64,000 nt of DNA from assembly GCF_001540865.1 (NCBI RefSeq), contig NC_033621.1, positions 6,894,972 to 6,958,971 on the forward strand. Direction: 5' to 3'. The notes beneath the pieces are model-generated. The model was not told where the DNA came from. It searched no databases and saw only the letters and a list, made by a program, of their open reading frames with translations. This document shows, piece by piece, positions 42,795 to 54,771 of the stretch. This DNA is from Ananas comosus (Eukaryota; Streptophyta; Magnoliopsida; Poales; Bromeliaceae). Position 1 is the first letter of the stretch, and each line of letters starts with the position of its first letter. The position numbers and the translations under genes are program-made.

Positions 42795-44278
42795 CGTCCC
42801 TTCCTCAATAAACGTGCAGTTTCAGATGATTGATTCGTCGGATTTACGAATGGATCGCGCTAGCGCTTCCGGCATTGCCAGGTCAACAAACTTACGATTT
42901 TGTTTCATCAAAAACAGCCGTCGATTCGCGACAATTCAATCTCTCTTCCAACGCCTTCACCAAAACATACGTATATATATATATAAATCGATAATCGCCA
43001 CCAAATCCCCCGACTTAGCCAAAATGCGGCCAAAGTCCCTTGATGCAAACATTCTCTCGCAAAAAAAGTCCCCACCCGAGGGTCCACACGTAAAACGGAG
43101 CAACAAGAAGTTACAAAAAAGTAAAAAGATAAAGAACAAAAGTTCACATTGCGATACAATCCAATTCTCTCGAAAATTGTGCGTCAAAACCAAGATCTGT
43201 CAACGCCAAAGGGTTCGAGATAGTCGGACAGTTGAAAACGAGCTATTGGATCACTATGAACGGAGTCCGATACGTGCCAGAAGCCATTTCATCTCATATG
43301 CCTCTGCGAAAATCGGAGTTACTATTCACTTTAAGTGAAAAGTAAAATTGCATAAAATTTCCATCCTAACTCGTTTCCTCCCAAAACTTGACGGGTGATT
43401 ATGTAATTAAAATACACACAAAAACATCATCAACATAGAGTTTAGTTACAGAGCAAAATTCTTAGTCCCCACAGATATGTTTTAAGGGCCCCACGTTGTC
43501 TACAATAAAAGAAACAAAACTTAAATTAGTGTGTTTGTAAATACTATAAAATAATATTAAATAACGGTTTATAAGAAATTTAATTTATAATTACGGTAAT
43601 GGCTGAACCGCTGTGTACACCGATCCTATAAGGGAAGTCGCTTGGCTACAAATTGTTAATCGTAGGACTTTTTAGATGAACCTACTTTAATAAACCAATT
43701 GGTTTTGGAGATAAGAGATCCAGAATTTTAAAAAGGAATAGTAAGATCGAACTATATATCGAGAATTAAGAAAATCAAATAAAGAAATAAAAATGTATAA
43801 AATATTTACACTCTGTTGGGAGGAGGCCGAGTGTAATGATGAGACACTTTTATAAATGGAACATTCACTGTTATATATCCTGCCCCTAAAATGTTGCCCA
43901 ACTTATTAAAATATATTATGAAGAATTATCAATTATTGTCGTCTACCGTAAATTGGAATTCAACAAAAAATTGATTAACGTAGGTGGAGATATACTTGTT
44001 GCTTATTAACTTTCATCTTCAACCGTTATACAACTTTATTAGTCATCGACTCTTTTCTTTTGCTTAGTCGGCGACCTTTGCTGCAAACTGGTAGCGGGCT
44101 CAATACTCTTCGATCGTTACTTCTAACATTGGACACACCATTCGAAGATGTTAGCGTGATCGGTGAATATTTGATATCATTACTTCCCTTGGATGATTAA
44201 GTGTATTCCAATTTGATCTTCAAATCTCGCAACGTACATAATGTTACTTCACATTTCTCATCGGACTCAGCCGCTATG
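42795..44278. other. Unassigned DNA between LTRs
   Basis: 42795-43400 resembles an old LTR body read on the minus strand ('cgttcatagtgatccaatag' and 'aaagtgaatagtaactccga' on that strand), perhaps the continuation of K. 43400-44278 is AT-rich. Includes a (TA)n run near 42971-42982. No convincing gene on either strand. Confidence 0.45.
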
Positions 44279-46057
44279 TGTCATGCTCTGGACTACCAGC
44301 CACGTGCACAGACCCGTCGTGTACACTAACACCTCTAGTGTACACCAGGCGGCTAAAACCATCATAGCAAAAAGCATAACTTCCTAACCAGATAATCAGA
44401 GCAAAAACCAAAAGTCCAAAAACTTATACCAAAAATAATTCCAAACTACAGTTTAGAACATAAAGTACAAAGTACATTCTAAATAGTTTCAAAATACATC
44501 TCTGAACTAAACTAATGCAAGCTTTCATGGATTCATCTATTCAATATCGAGGAGGCTCTAGCTAGCCACTGACCCCTTGCCAAGAATCCTAGCCTTTCCC
44601 GCTGTGGAAAGCTCTGCATAAAAACAACCAACAAACTAGAGTGAGAACTATTAAACAATAGTTCCTAATGGGTAAGCCGCCAAGAGTGGCGAAATACACT
44701 ACTAGGTCAACTGAGGCATGAGTAAACTATGACAAGTAGAACAAGTAAATGCAACAGATAGATGAAATGAATCAACTATGAACGTGCCTCAACAAGATAT
44801 GTTTTCTAACATGTTTTATATACTACTCATTATACCTATACAAGTTTTGTATTTCATGCTGGTTACAAGTCGTCCATCTTTAATCTACATGTCATGATTC
44901 ATGCAGAAGGTCATCATTATAGTTTAACTAGCTAATGACATCACATAGCTATCTTCCTACACTAACAGGAGTGTAAACATGCAGGTACTGTCATTGCAAC
45001 TAATGACTAACAGGAATGTCAACCGTCTAGTATGTTCATTACTAGGTATATCTCAACTAATGATATAAAGTATCTTTACTACTATGTCCATCTAAGGTTA
45101 AATTCATTTACATTAACCCAATTAATAGGAGACTTACATGTGGTAAAGTCCTGACTCATGTCGTGCCGAATGACCCCTGGAAGTCAACACTACCCATGGC
45201 AATCCACTTCGCCTCCCAGTCCCGCACAGGCGATCTGATGTCGCGTGGCTAACTCCGGAGTGCCAGCTTATGGGGAGCGACCCTGATAAGCATGTGCGAA
45301 TGAGCACATTGGCAAGCAAGTATAATCCATAGTATAAGGTCCATAGGTCTCATACCCAATCATCATGTCTCAAACATGGAATCATAACTACCCCGACACC
45401 AAGTCAGCAATTAACATAAAGTCATATTTCACTTTTAACTACTTGGTGACGTATTTCTACCAATAGATAATATGACTTAAACATACACTAATTTACATCT
45501 TACAGATGATTCTAACGGGCTACACCCGCATATTCACATATAATCCATTCACTATTTTCTATAATATAAGGAAAGTGGTTTACTATGGTCAAAGTCAATG
45601 ATTCACTAAGATATTTACACAAACTCATGGCATATAACATGTGTTTCTACATAGGCCTACACTACATGGAGTGTACAATTATTATGCAATTACTTCTGTT
45701 TGACTATACTCGTATGTCATCTCACGACCTATAGGTCGGAGTCCATATCATAATGTCCAATTCTAGTTATTTAACTAGGCCATATTTAATATCATGAAGT
45801 TCATGTTAACTCTATCATGTGAATGCCATAATCAACTCGTCTACATAAGTATGCAAACTATCATGTAAAGTATTCTACACATGATCTTTAATTCATATTT
45901 CCACAATATGAAGATATAACTTTGCTATATGTGTGATATACACAAAAATTCTATCGTTATGTCTACAACATGGAATTGCATGATTTAACTGAACAGTTAA
46001 ATGTCATAACCACTCTCTACTTAGTTGTTAATCTACACTAAGTGGCACATTCACAGC
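44279..46057 (-). mobile_element. Old LTR D (minus), segment 1
   Basis: The terminus TGTCATGCTCTGGAC is a decayed form of TGTCACGCCCGGG (inverse of the GGGCGTGACA end). It resembles LTR J (62554) at 'cacgtgcacagacccg', 'gtgagaactattaaacaatagtt', 'actccggagtgccagctt' and 'gtgcgaatgagcaca'. It continues at 49828 and 52964 around nested LTRs. More diverged than J, so older. Confidence 0.75.
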
Positions 46058-46224
46058 TGTAAGGAAGTGAATTCTCGAAATCCAAGAATTGTACTTCATC
46101 CAGGATCGACTAACTGTCGAGAGTGTACCCTTTGTGGGAGTTGGAAATGTCCGAAACACAAAAAGGCTTTGGAGTTGAGTCCGCGAGAGCAAACGAGGCA
46201 AACTGCATCATTGGGTTGATATTG

Positions 46225-46500
46225 CTCTCGGGGACCGGTCTCTGCAGGTGAGAGACCGGTTCCACTGGCTGGTTGTAGCGGGGTTGCATGATGCAACCGG
46301 TCCCTGGTAGGGAGGGACCGGTTCCCGAACATGGTCCCAGCGAGAGATGCCAAAAATTGGCTAAGTCCTGAAAATCGAGCTCTCGGGGACCGGTCTCTCA
46401 GGTGAGGACCGGTCTCCCGGAGAGAGACCGGTTCCCGAACGCGTGCGCCCGAGGGAAGCTCTCAGGGACCGGTCCCACGTCGGGGAGACCGGTCCCTCCT
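46225..46500. repeat. ACCGGT palindrome array in LTR C
   Basis: Nine intact ACCGGT hexamers in about 275 bp, mostly GAGAGACCGGTTCC or GGGACCGGTCTCTC, ending at the 'gcccagtgaaggc' block. Confidence 0.85.
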
Positions 46501-46724
46501 CGCGAAAACCGCCCAGTGAAGGCAGTGCACAGGAGTGAAAGTTGAGGGGCTTTTATGCAAAATGGCTTTTATTTGAGTGGGCTGAGCCCTCTCTCTCCCA
46601 CACACCCTCTCATTTTCTCTCTTTCTCACACTCTCTCTTGCTCCCTTTCTCTCTCTCTCTAGAAAAGAAAGAACAAAAGAGAAGGAGGAGAAGAAAGAGA
46701 AGAAGACGAAGGAGGAGAAGAAGA

Positions 46725-46745
46725 AGAAGAAGAAGAAGAAGGAGG
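46725..46745. repeat. (GAA)n tract in the LTR C leader
   Basis: About seven GAA units within a longer purine-rich leader (46660-46770). Confidence 0.8.
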
Positions 46746-47329
46746 AGAACAAGATAGAGAAGGCTTGGAGCATCTTCCTCTCTTTCTCTCTTCTCCATTA
46801 GTGTAGCTCAAGAGGTAGGCTACAAACCCTAGCTTGTAAAACTTAGGGTTTTTGGATTTTATGCCTTGGATTGGGTCAAATGGACACTAAGCTAGCTTTT
46901 AAATAGATCAATTCCAAGAATCTAGGGATTTATTGGGTGATTTGCTATAGGTGCAAACCTAGGGCTCCAAAATGGGGTTTTTGTGAAAATACGAGATTGA
47001 TCTCATTTGAAGCCTTGGAAACCCTATTGATAGGTCACAAAATGCGGGGGCGAAGTCGATTTTGGCATTCGGCGAGCCGGCGTGAAGTCCTCGGCAAAAT
47101 AAGGCTGGGATAGTCTGGATTCGGGCGAGGAAGGCTAAAGCCTCTTCGTAAAGCTCTCCGAGAGAGATTTTTCGAAACCTCTACGTTGATTAAAGGTGGG
47201 GGCTGTCATCCGAAACTTTCGAACTCCTTTCTATGTCTTAGATTGCATTTAATCTCATCCCTTCATGTTGCATTGTAGGATTGCATAGTAGCTACATTCC
47301 TTATGCTTTCTAACTGATAACCTAATGCT

Positions 47330-48930
47330 ATCATTGGTTGTATATGCTTTATTATCAACAAGCTTAAGATTTGAGTTTTTATGTTTGTGGTTTCACATGA
47401 CATGTTGTGTTATATTATTCATCAATTTTTTGTTTGATTGTTGGCTGGTTTTGAGGTTGGCAAAGAAATCTAGTTAATATTTGTGTTTGAACCAATAGTA
47501 TAGAGCATCCCGAATCGCTCCGATATTTGAGAGAAATGTAGTTAATAATTCCGCATTTGTTTGTACGAGCCGATTTTCTATATTATCATTGAGAGATCTT
47601 TAATGAGTTTATCTATCGCATGTGGAATCATGGAAACTATGAGTGGATGGTAGTTTTTTGAAGAGTGTGTTTTTAGGAAGAAGTGGAGAGTTTGAGGTAG
47701 AGTATTTGATTAGCTATTATTATTGCATTAATTATATAGGTAGTGTGAGTAGTGCTACTCTCTATCTGCTGTTCTGGAGTTGCGTATCAAAGAGGTTCGT
47801 ATGATGGACTAGATAATAGATAGAAGTATGTTCTCAAGAGAATCGCCACTGTAAGGTCTGTACGCTATTATATTAACGTGTTGTACTTGAAGGATCTCTC
47901 GGATACCCTCCCATGAGTCATAACTTATCGTAGAAAGACTCCGAGTGGATCCCTAGGGTTAAATATTCTCACCCTCCAATTTTTTGTTGGATGAAAGAAT
48001 GAATATTAAAAATAAATAAGCATTGCACAATTGAATGTCAGGAACCGATGATTCCAGACGATTAGTCGTTGACCTAGATGTAGGCGATACCTCACAGGGA
48101 GAGGATTCGATCCCAGGTTATTAGCTCTGTTAGTAGAAGCCTCCATCACTTGAGTTAAAGGAATTGCGTTGAAAAAGCATTGTTGATCACCTAATTATAA
48201 AACAGTAGGATCCTCAGCAATTTGGAGAGGATTAGACTTAACTCAACAAGGATCATGGAAAATAAAAATTTAGAGGTTGGAACATTTAGCTCAGATTCAA
48301 TCCAACAGAAAGGAGGGAAATAAAAAAAATAAGTTGATCGTCAGAATAAACTCCAGCGAAAACTACATGTTTATCTAGTCGATCTTCTGACAATCGTTAT
48401 AAAGTACCTTTACTTCTTTGTTTTTGCACTTGCTAGCTGTCTTTGAATAGACACTATTAATTTAAGTGTTATCCCATTTTGTTTACCTAAATTTCTATGG
48501 AATTTTCTCTAAGGACTCTTATTAAGACGGAGGAATTTATTCCATGAGGACAGATCAGCTATATTTTACGAAATATTTAATTTACTTGACAGGATTGAGT
48601 TCGTTGGTAATAAAGGGTCTTTTCAACGGAAAAATTCTAAACTGCATTAGATGTATATAACATGATATTGTATCCAATCAATTTTTTTTTAATTTACCAT
48701 CTATCTAATTACTTAAATATATTTTTAGTTATATTTTTTCAAAAAATATATAATGCTAAATTAAATAGCTCGTTGTATAATAAAATCTCGCCCTTAGGAC
48801 GTCCCTCTAGAACAAGTGGTTTAAGGCGGTTTGGTGGATTGTTGACTCGCCAGACCCCAAAGTTCCGGAATCCTAGTTGATTCATATTTTCAGCCTAAGA
48901 ATTTTTTTTTTATTTCTAATCCAAAATCTC
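47330..48930. other. Aberrant patch inside LTR C
   Basis: Flanking parts align well with copy 1 (1-700 and 1243-2137), but here about 1.6 kb replaces about 0.54 kb. Parts are recognisable but riddled with indels ('ctcacagggagaggattcgat' near 48090 versus the minisatellite at 1030-1120). About 47340-48000 has no match in copy 1. No gene. It is either an insertion with heavy decay or low-quality gap filling. Confidence 0.55.
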
Positions 48931-49827
48931 TCAGTCGGCAGGACCACTTGGAGACGTCCGCGACCACATGAGTCCCAGACGGTCCGGGCTTCGGTGCACT
49001 TGAGAGCTCCCTCCCCACTTCGGATGAAGGTGATCATAGGGCGGAGCCTAGGGCCTCGCCACAGATTGGGTCAATGTGAAGGTAAAGTTATATAATGTCA
49101 TTTGAACATTGCTATATCGAACATAGGATCGAATTGTTAGCATGATAACAAACCCTTTATTATATGATTGTCCATTCATACTTATATTATGGGCATAGCT
49201 ATGGTGCATAGCTTCCCTACATGCATTTACAGCTTTTCAGATACATATCTATACTAGCTATCATCGTCTGTTGTTACTGGTGCCCACTTGGACCTAGTGG
49301 GAAGATCGGTAGAGTCGGCGGCCGAGCCCACTGGGAACTATGGAAGATAGTTCTCATCCCACTCTATTTCCAGTGGTAGGTACAGGGTTGCCGAGAGAGG
49401 ACCGCGGCAAGGGCATCGCGCCCGATCAGTGAGGCCGTGGTAGTATAGTAGCTTTTCTTTTTGCATTAGCACACTTATGTATTGAGAGAGATTCATGTAG
49501 GTGAGATTGGAGAGCTATATATTTTGAAGATCAAATGTATTCATTTTGGAAAATGAGGTAAGTGTAAAGAATGCAACTATTGTAATAGTTAGTAAAGTAC
49601 TCTCTTTATTTCACTCGTATACCTTGTGGATTACTTGCTCTTCTTGTTGTTGGCACTGTTTGTGCCCTCGTTGAATGTGTATGTTTAGAATAAAGTCCTG
49701 GGTAAATTCTTGTACACATTCCTGTTGTTGAGCCTTGGGCGGACAAGGGAGGTGCTGTCCGTTCGGCGGTCCGTCGCCGCGGCCGAATCGTGCCAAATCG
49801 GTAGTGGTTTCGGGGCGGGGCGTGACA

Positions 49828-50373
49828 GTCACAGCTCTACATCAATTCCCTATTGAATGATGCAATATCTAACTTGCCTACACAAGTTTGACTAATCTCA
49901 TGTAATCCATGCTAATTAAGCAAGTTCCCAAAGTTCTTTTTTCTCTACTACATAGAGGTTCCCCTTTATCTTATCATAAGCATGTTTAATGCATGCACAC
50001 ATACATTCAAACATATATTAACATGAATATGCAAGAATTCCAACTTAATAATGTCAAAGAAGACATAGGGAGAATTCACCCATTTCGGTAAGGTTAAACC
50101 CACCGAGTAAACGTCGACTCCTTCCAGTCGCACGAGTGAAGATGCTCGGTATTCTCCCAGCAACCTAACGACAAGCTAAACTTGATTAGGAGCTTCTACT
50201 AAGCCCTCTACAAGGTACCTCAATAATTACCCAATATAGGTTGAACCATACCTTGTATAAAGAACATACTTAATCCACTCCCCACTTCAGGTTGGCCATC
50301 TTAAATCCATCCTAAAAGGAAGTCAAATACTCAGCCAATTGAGTTCCATGACTCAACCAAGAGATAACCCGAG
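49828..50373 (-). mobile_element. Old LTR D, segment 2
   Basis: Continues 46057 across LTR C. Contains 'ggttaaacccaccgag' near 50091, equivalent to 'ggtcaaacccacc' in LTR B (5872) and J (63985). Ends in 'ccgag', the left TSD of the next solo LTR. Confidence 0.7.
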
Positions 50374-52958
50374 TGTCACGCCCCGGGACCCAGCGGAAGC
50401 CCGCCCGGCACGTGCCCAGACCCGCCATACGTCTAAAACATATAAGGCGTCTAAAAACAACAATAATAAAAGCAATAATAATAGACATCTAGGAGTATCA
50501 GAGTATAATAAATGTCTAAATGCTACAACAAGGGATAAGGATAAAGCTGAAAATCCACTAAATAAAACATAAAGTGATACAAGGAAATCCCAGATACAAG
50601 TGCTATAGGTAGATACATAGGTGGTCTCTATACATGGATACAAAAACCTCTCACTCTCTCAACTACAAAAGAAAGAGTAAACCACCTAGGCGAAGTACCG
50701 CTCCTTGCTAGCTAGCTAAGCGATCCTCTTGCCGCGATCCCGCGCCTCCGCCGGCGCCGAAGACTCTGAAAAGTAAACCATAAAACGGGGGCGTGAGAAC
50801 TATTAAAAATAGTTCCCAATGGGCAATTACTGACTTCAGTGAATGCGCCACGTAGGCCCAAAGCCTACGAAGAGTCAGTGACTTAATAAAAGTAGAAAAA
50901 GCGAAAAGTAAGTAAAAAAGGTTAACTTATCTAGCAACAGATTCTCTACTTAGCAAATAGCAAAGTAATGAAGCACAACTATGCATCGAAGTAAAAAGTC
51001 TCCACTATCATAATGTTTCCATAATGTGAAATAGTAAATTCCGTTGTTTACTCATTTCCAGTCAATATACCAAGAATATTCTAATCATCATCTGTCCACG
51101 ATGTCCGTAAATGCTTTACTCATAACAACATCTGAGAGACACCACCCGAAGGCTAGTCTATGGCCTAGAACCACCCGTAGGCTTCTGCCGGTGCCGAGCT
51201 GAATGGCCCCAGTGGTAAGTCAAGTCATCCCCACCCTAGGATGAGCCTGCGCACTGCAATCCACTTCGCGCGACGCCCAATACACCGCACGGCGAATATG
51301 AATCGATCGATGGCTATCTCCGAGTGCGGCTGTAGGGAGCGACCCTCACAACATATAGCGATGAGCACAATGGCAAGTAGATCAAACGATTGATCGCAAG
51401 TACCAAGTTCGCTCATGTCTAATAACATGATGTGTCAAGTACCCCAATCCTATCCCTATTTCATCATGTCTTAACAGGAATGTACGGAATAAGTTAGGGC
51501 TATCAAATTAGTCATCTATGTTCCAGTTTCATAGTTTACAATTTCAAGTGCCACTTATACACTCTTGTTCTCTATTCAAGCATGAGATAATACATTCTCA
51601 ACGACCATTTCTAATCATTATCCTCATAGTGACATTTCTCACTTGCAAAGATAAGTCACTTTATATGCATAGCATTATACTCATATAGCTCTACATATAG
51701 TAAAATTTTCAATGATATACAGCAATCATTTTAATGTATCCTAAAAATTCGATATAAATTTCATTTAGGGCATAAAAATAAATTTAAATATTCTACAAAC
51801 ACAGGTTTAGGCAAAGACAAATAGCGCGCCACCCAATTCTTCGACACCTATTTCAAGCCAAATCCCGACCCAACAATCCCGACCTCTCTACAGATGTTCA
51901 CGATACCCTTTTTCCTGCCTCCCGAGAGCCGAGAAACAGACGTTAAGTACCCACACTACGACACAAATTTCTCCCTAGACCCTAGAAGTTTCAATACAAA
52001 AACACGACTCAGAATCCAAGTAAGTCCACCCGACCCATCAACCGGAACAACGACGACTCATGAGCCAAATACTCAATCAATAAGCCAACATATGGCTTCA
52101 AGACTGGAGCCAAAAATTACTCCACCTTTAGCCCGTGCAAGAAAATACTCTTCATAGCTCCCACAGCGACAATGGGAGTAGAGTTCGATCAAATCCAACC
52201 TAAATAAAGCGTTCCAAACATATCACATCTAGGTTCTATCAAAGCAAAATCTCACATGCAGAAATACACAGTAACCAAACCGAAAGCCCACCAAGGTTAC
52301 GAAATAAAACCCTCACAAAACTTCGCCATCAACATCCATTCAGGGCTTGTCACACTAGCTAAAATCTTAGGAAACATGATCAAATGGGAACAAGCTACCA
52401 ACCTCAAGAGAAGCTCCAATCCAAGCTCAAAACCAAGTAGGGTTGAAGTTGCTCCACCACAAAGCTCCCAAAAGCAAGCTCCAAGCCTCCAAAGGTGCGA
52501 AATGAGGAAGAAGATAGTGCTCCAAGGGTAACAAAATCCAGTTAGGCCCCTCAAAAACTCAAAATCACATCAGCCCGGTCTGGGCAGTTTTCGCCCAGAG
52601 GGACCGGTCTCCCCGACCTGGGACCGGTCTCTCAGCCTGCCCCCGAAAATCCAACGTTCGGGAACCGGTCTCTCCCTGCGCGGGACCGGTCTCTCCCCGC
52701 GCAGACGCGCTCGGGGACCGGTGTCGACTGCCAGGGACCGGTTGCCTTGCCGGCTACGCAGCACTGTTCACTGGGGGACCGGTCTCTCCTATCAGGGACC
52801 GGTCCCTGAGAGTAAAAACTCTCAGGACTTTGCCAAAGCTATCGAGATCGAACTTTTAGGCCGGTATACCATCGACGGCCCTTCACCAAGTGTGGAAAAG
52901 TTCGGAATACAAATCGAACACTCGAACCTCGCACTTTGCAAGGGTCCAGTGTGCTACA
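50374..52958 (-). mobile_element. Complete solo LTR of the B family (2585 bp)
   Basis: On the minus strand it starts TGTAGCACACTGGACCC (52958) and ends GGTCCCGGGGCGTGACA (50374). The perfect TSD ccgag is at 50369-50373 and 52959-52963. It is the cleanest solo LTR of the window and the best reference for family B with 4244-6917. It holds an ACCGGT array and 'ataaggcgtctaaaaacaac' near its end. No coding sequence. Confidence 0.93.
52600..52810. repeat. ACCGGT palindrome array in the solo LTR 50374-52958
   Basis: Eight intact ACCGGT hexamers in about 205 bp, directly comparable unit for unit with 6553-6770. Confidence 0.85.
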
Positions 52959-52963
52959 CCGAG

Positions 52964-53069
52964 ACTAACTCAAACACAACCAAAACATGTATAGGATAGC
53001 AATTAAAAGCTAACGTCACCAAAAACTCCAAGCTAAGCTCACCCCTGAGCTAAGATTGGAAACTCTTCT
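52964..53069 (-). mobile_element. Old LTR D, segment 3
   Basis: Short continuation of D after the solo LTR, ending 'cttct' (53065-53069), the left flank of element E. D's own start must lie beyond E, outside the window. Confidence 0.6.
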
Positions 53070-53237
53070 TGTAACATAGCGATTCCTCGTAAGTCGTGCC
53101 GAGTTCCGTCGAAATGTGCGGAATGCGGAATGGAATGAGTTACTATAGGATAGAAGTGCATTGAAGCCTATATGTAAAGTATAAAAAGACCCGGGAGAGT
53201 GAAACTGCAATTCTGGAGAAGTCCCAGAAATTTTACT

Positions 53238-53462
53238 CTCGGGGACCGGTCCCTTGGGTGAGAGACCGGTTCCCGAATGTTGATCAGTCGAACGAGGTGA
53301 AAAATCGGCTAAGTCCTGGAAATCGAGCTCTCAGGAATCAGTCCTTCGGCGGGAGACCGGTCTCGAGAGACCGATTGCATCGGGGGGGGACCGGTCCCCT
53401 TCTGTGCAGATTGCAGGATAGCTCTCGGGAACCGGTCCCTGAAGGGAGATACCGATCCACGA
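53238..53462. repeat. ACCGGT palindrome array in LTR E
   Basis: Five intact ACCGGT hexamers plus decayed ones (GACCGATTGC, ATACCGATCC, AATCAGTCC). Confidence 0.8.
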
Positions 53463-53754
53463 GCCCGAAATTGCCCAGTAAGGGCTGTTTACAAAAGTGA
53501 AAAAGTGAGGGGCTTATGTGCAAAACTGATATGTGAAAGATTATTTGAGCTAGGGTTTGGGTGAGAGCTCATTTGCTCTCACTCTCACACAAACCTTTCC
53601 CTCTCTCTCTCTAAAAACCTCTCCTTTCTCTCTCCCTCTCTCTTTAGGGCTTGGACCAAGAGGGTTTTTGGAGGAGAAAAGCTTGGAGAAGAAGCTCTCC
53701 AAGGTGTAGAGCAAGCTAGAGCAAGGCTTTGAAGGAAAGCTTTGGACTCCAAAG

Positions 53755-53756
53755 GT
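53755..53756 (+). promoter_or_regulatory. Candidate leader-intron splice donor, element E
   Basis: AAAG|GTGAGT, a near-perfect plant donor after the CT/GA leader. Paired with the acceptor at 58483-58484 it would define a leader intron of about 2 kb once the nested LTR is discounted. Confidence 0.5.
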
Positions 53757-54771
53757 GAGTTCTTGTGGTTTTAAGTAAGGTTTTGGGTTTTTTACTTCTA
53801 GTTGCTGCATCTAGGAGCTTCTATGGTATTTTCCCCATGATTATCCATGTTAGGGACCTAATTGGGGAAGATAATGTTGTACAAGGACCTAACTTTAGGG
53901 TTTTTGGATTTTGAGGTTCAATCTTGGGATTAATCTCCTGTTAACCTAATTGGTAGGTCAACGAAGGCAACGGTGCGCTCGGTTCGGCGATACGACGAGC
54001 GTGCGCGAAGATATTGAAAAAAGAAGTCGAGTTGGTACAGATTGCCGCAGCTCGCGGCGGAAGTGTCTAAATATCGTGAAAACAGAACCACGGCATCCTA
54101 GTTCACATAAAGGTAGGGGGTGCTATCCGAAAACACTGAGTCTCTTCCTATGTCTATGTCGCTATTTTGAGCATGTTGGTATTATTGCATTCTTGCATGT
54201 AGGGTAAGGAATGGTATATGTTGATTACATCAATTATCTGCTTAAGATTATTGTGAAGGATATAAGCACATATGAACAAGAAAACAAATAACCCTATATG
54301 CATGTGTATGTGAGAGAAGACTATGACCATAGTAAATAACGGTGACATCGACTATAGTGACTCAATTGGCATTGAAATGAGTATAGTTAAACAAGGTTTA
54401 ACCCAAATGGCATCATGTGTATTATGGCATCAGGACTATTGTGGCTTAGTAAAGTGACATATATGATTAGGTAAAGACCTTTCATCGGCATTGTGGCATT
54501 GAGACAGGTTGGCCATACCTCCTCAAATCGAGGATGGGATCATACTAACATGTATTGGTTCCGGCTTGTGGGAGGTCACTCCTCCACAAGCGGTGTACTC
54601 CAGAGAGAAAAAGCACCACGGGTAAAAGTGCCCGGCGAAGATCCTTCAGGTGGTTGTGCCTTGTGCCTCCCCCGTTAGACGGGATATGTGGACTGTGAGT
54701 CGGGGTAAACCAGGAGCACCCCGGGTTGATTCGGTAAAGGCCAAAGAAAAGTGAAAAGGACATGCATGCAT

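Larger units (their letters stand above)
46058..49827 (+). mobile_element. LTR family C, second copy, with an aberrant centre
   Basis: It starts TGTAAGGAAGTG and ends GGGGCGTGACA. It gives the start that the copy at 1-2137 lacks. Landmarks: ACCGGT array, GAA-rich leader, donor GAG|GTAGGC at 46815, and the stem at 49741-49760. A 7-bp direct repeat 'tcacagc' flanks it (46051-46057 and 49829-49835), but one base off the expected right boundary. No interior domains, so probably a solo LTR. Confidence 0.85.

Noticed and set aside
42814..43338. 174-codon plus frame after LTR L
   Set aside because: Lys/Ser/Arg-rich with no motif; the minus strand resembles old LTR body.
46610..46798. Poly-Leu/poly-Arg frames over the GAA tract
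   Set aside because: Simple-sequence artefact in the LTR leader.
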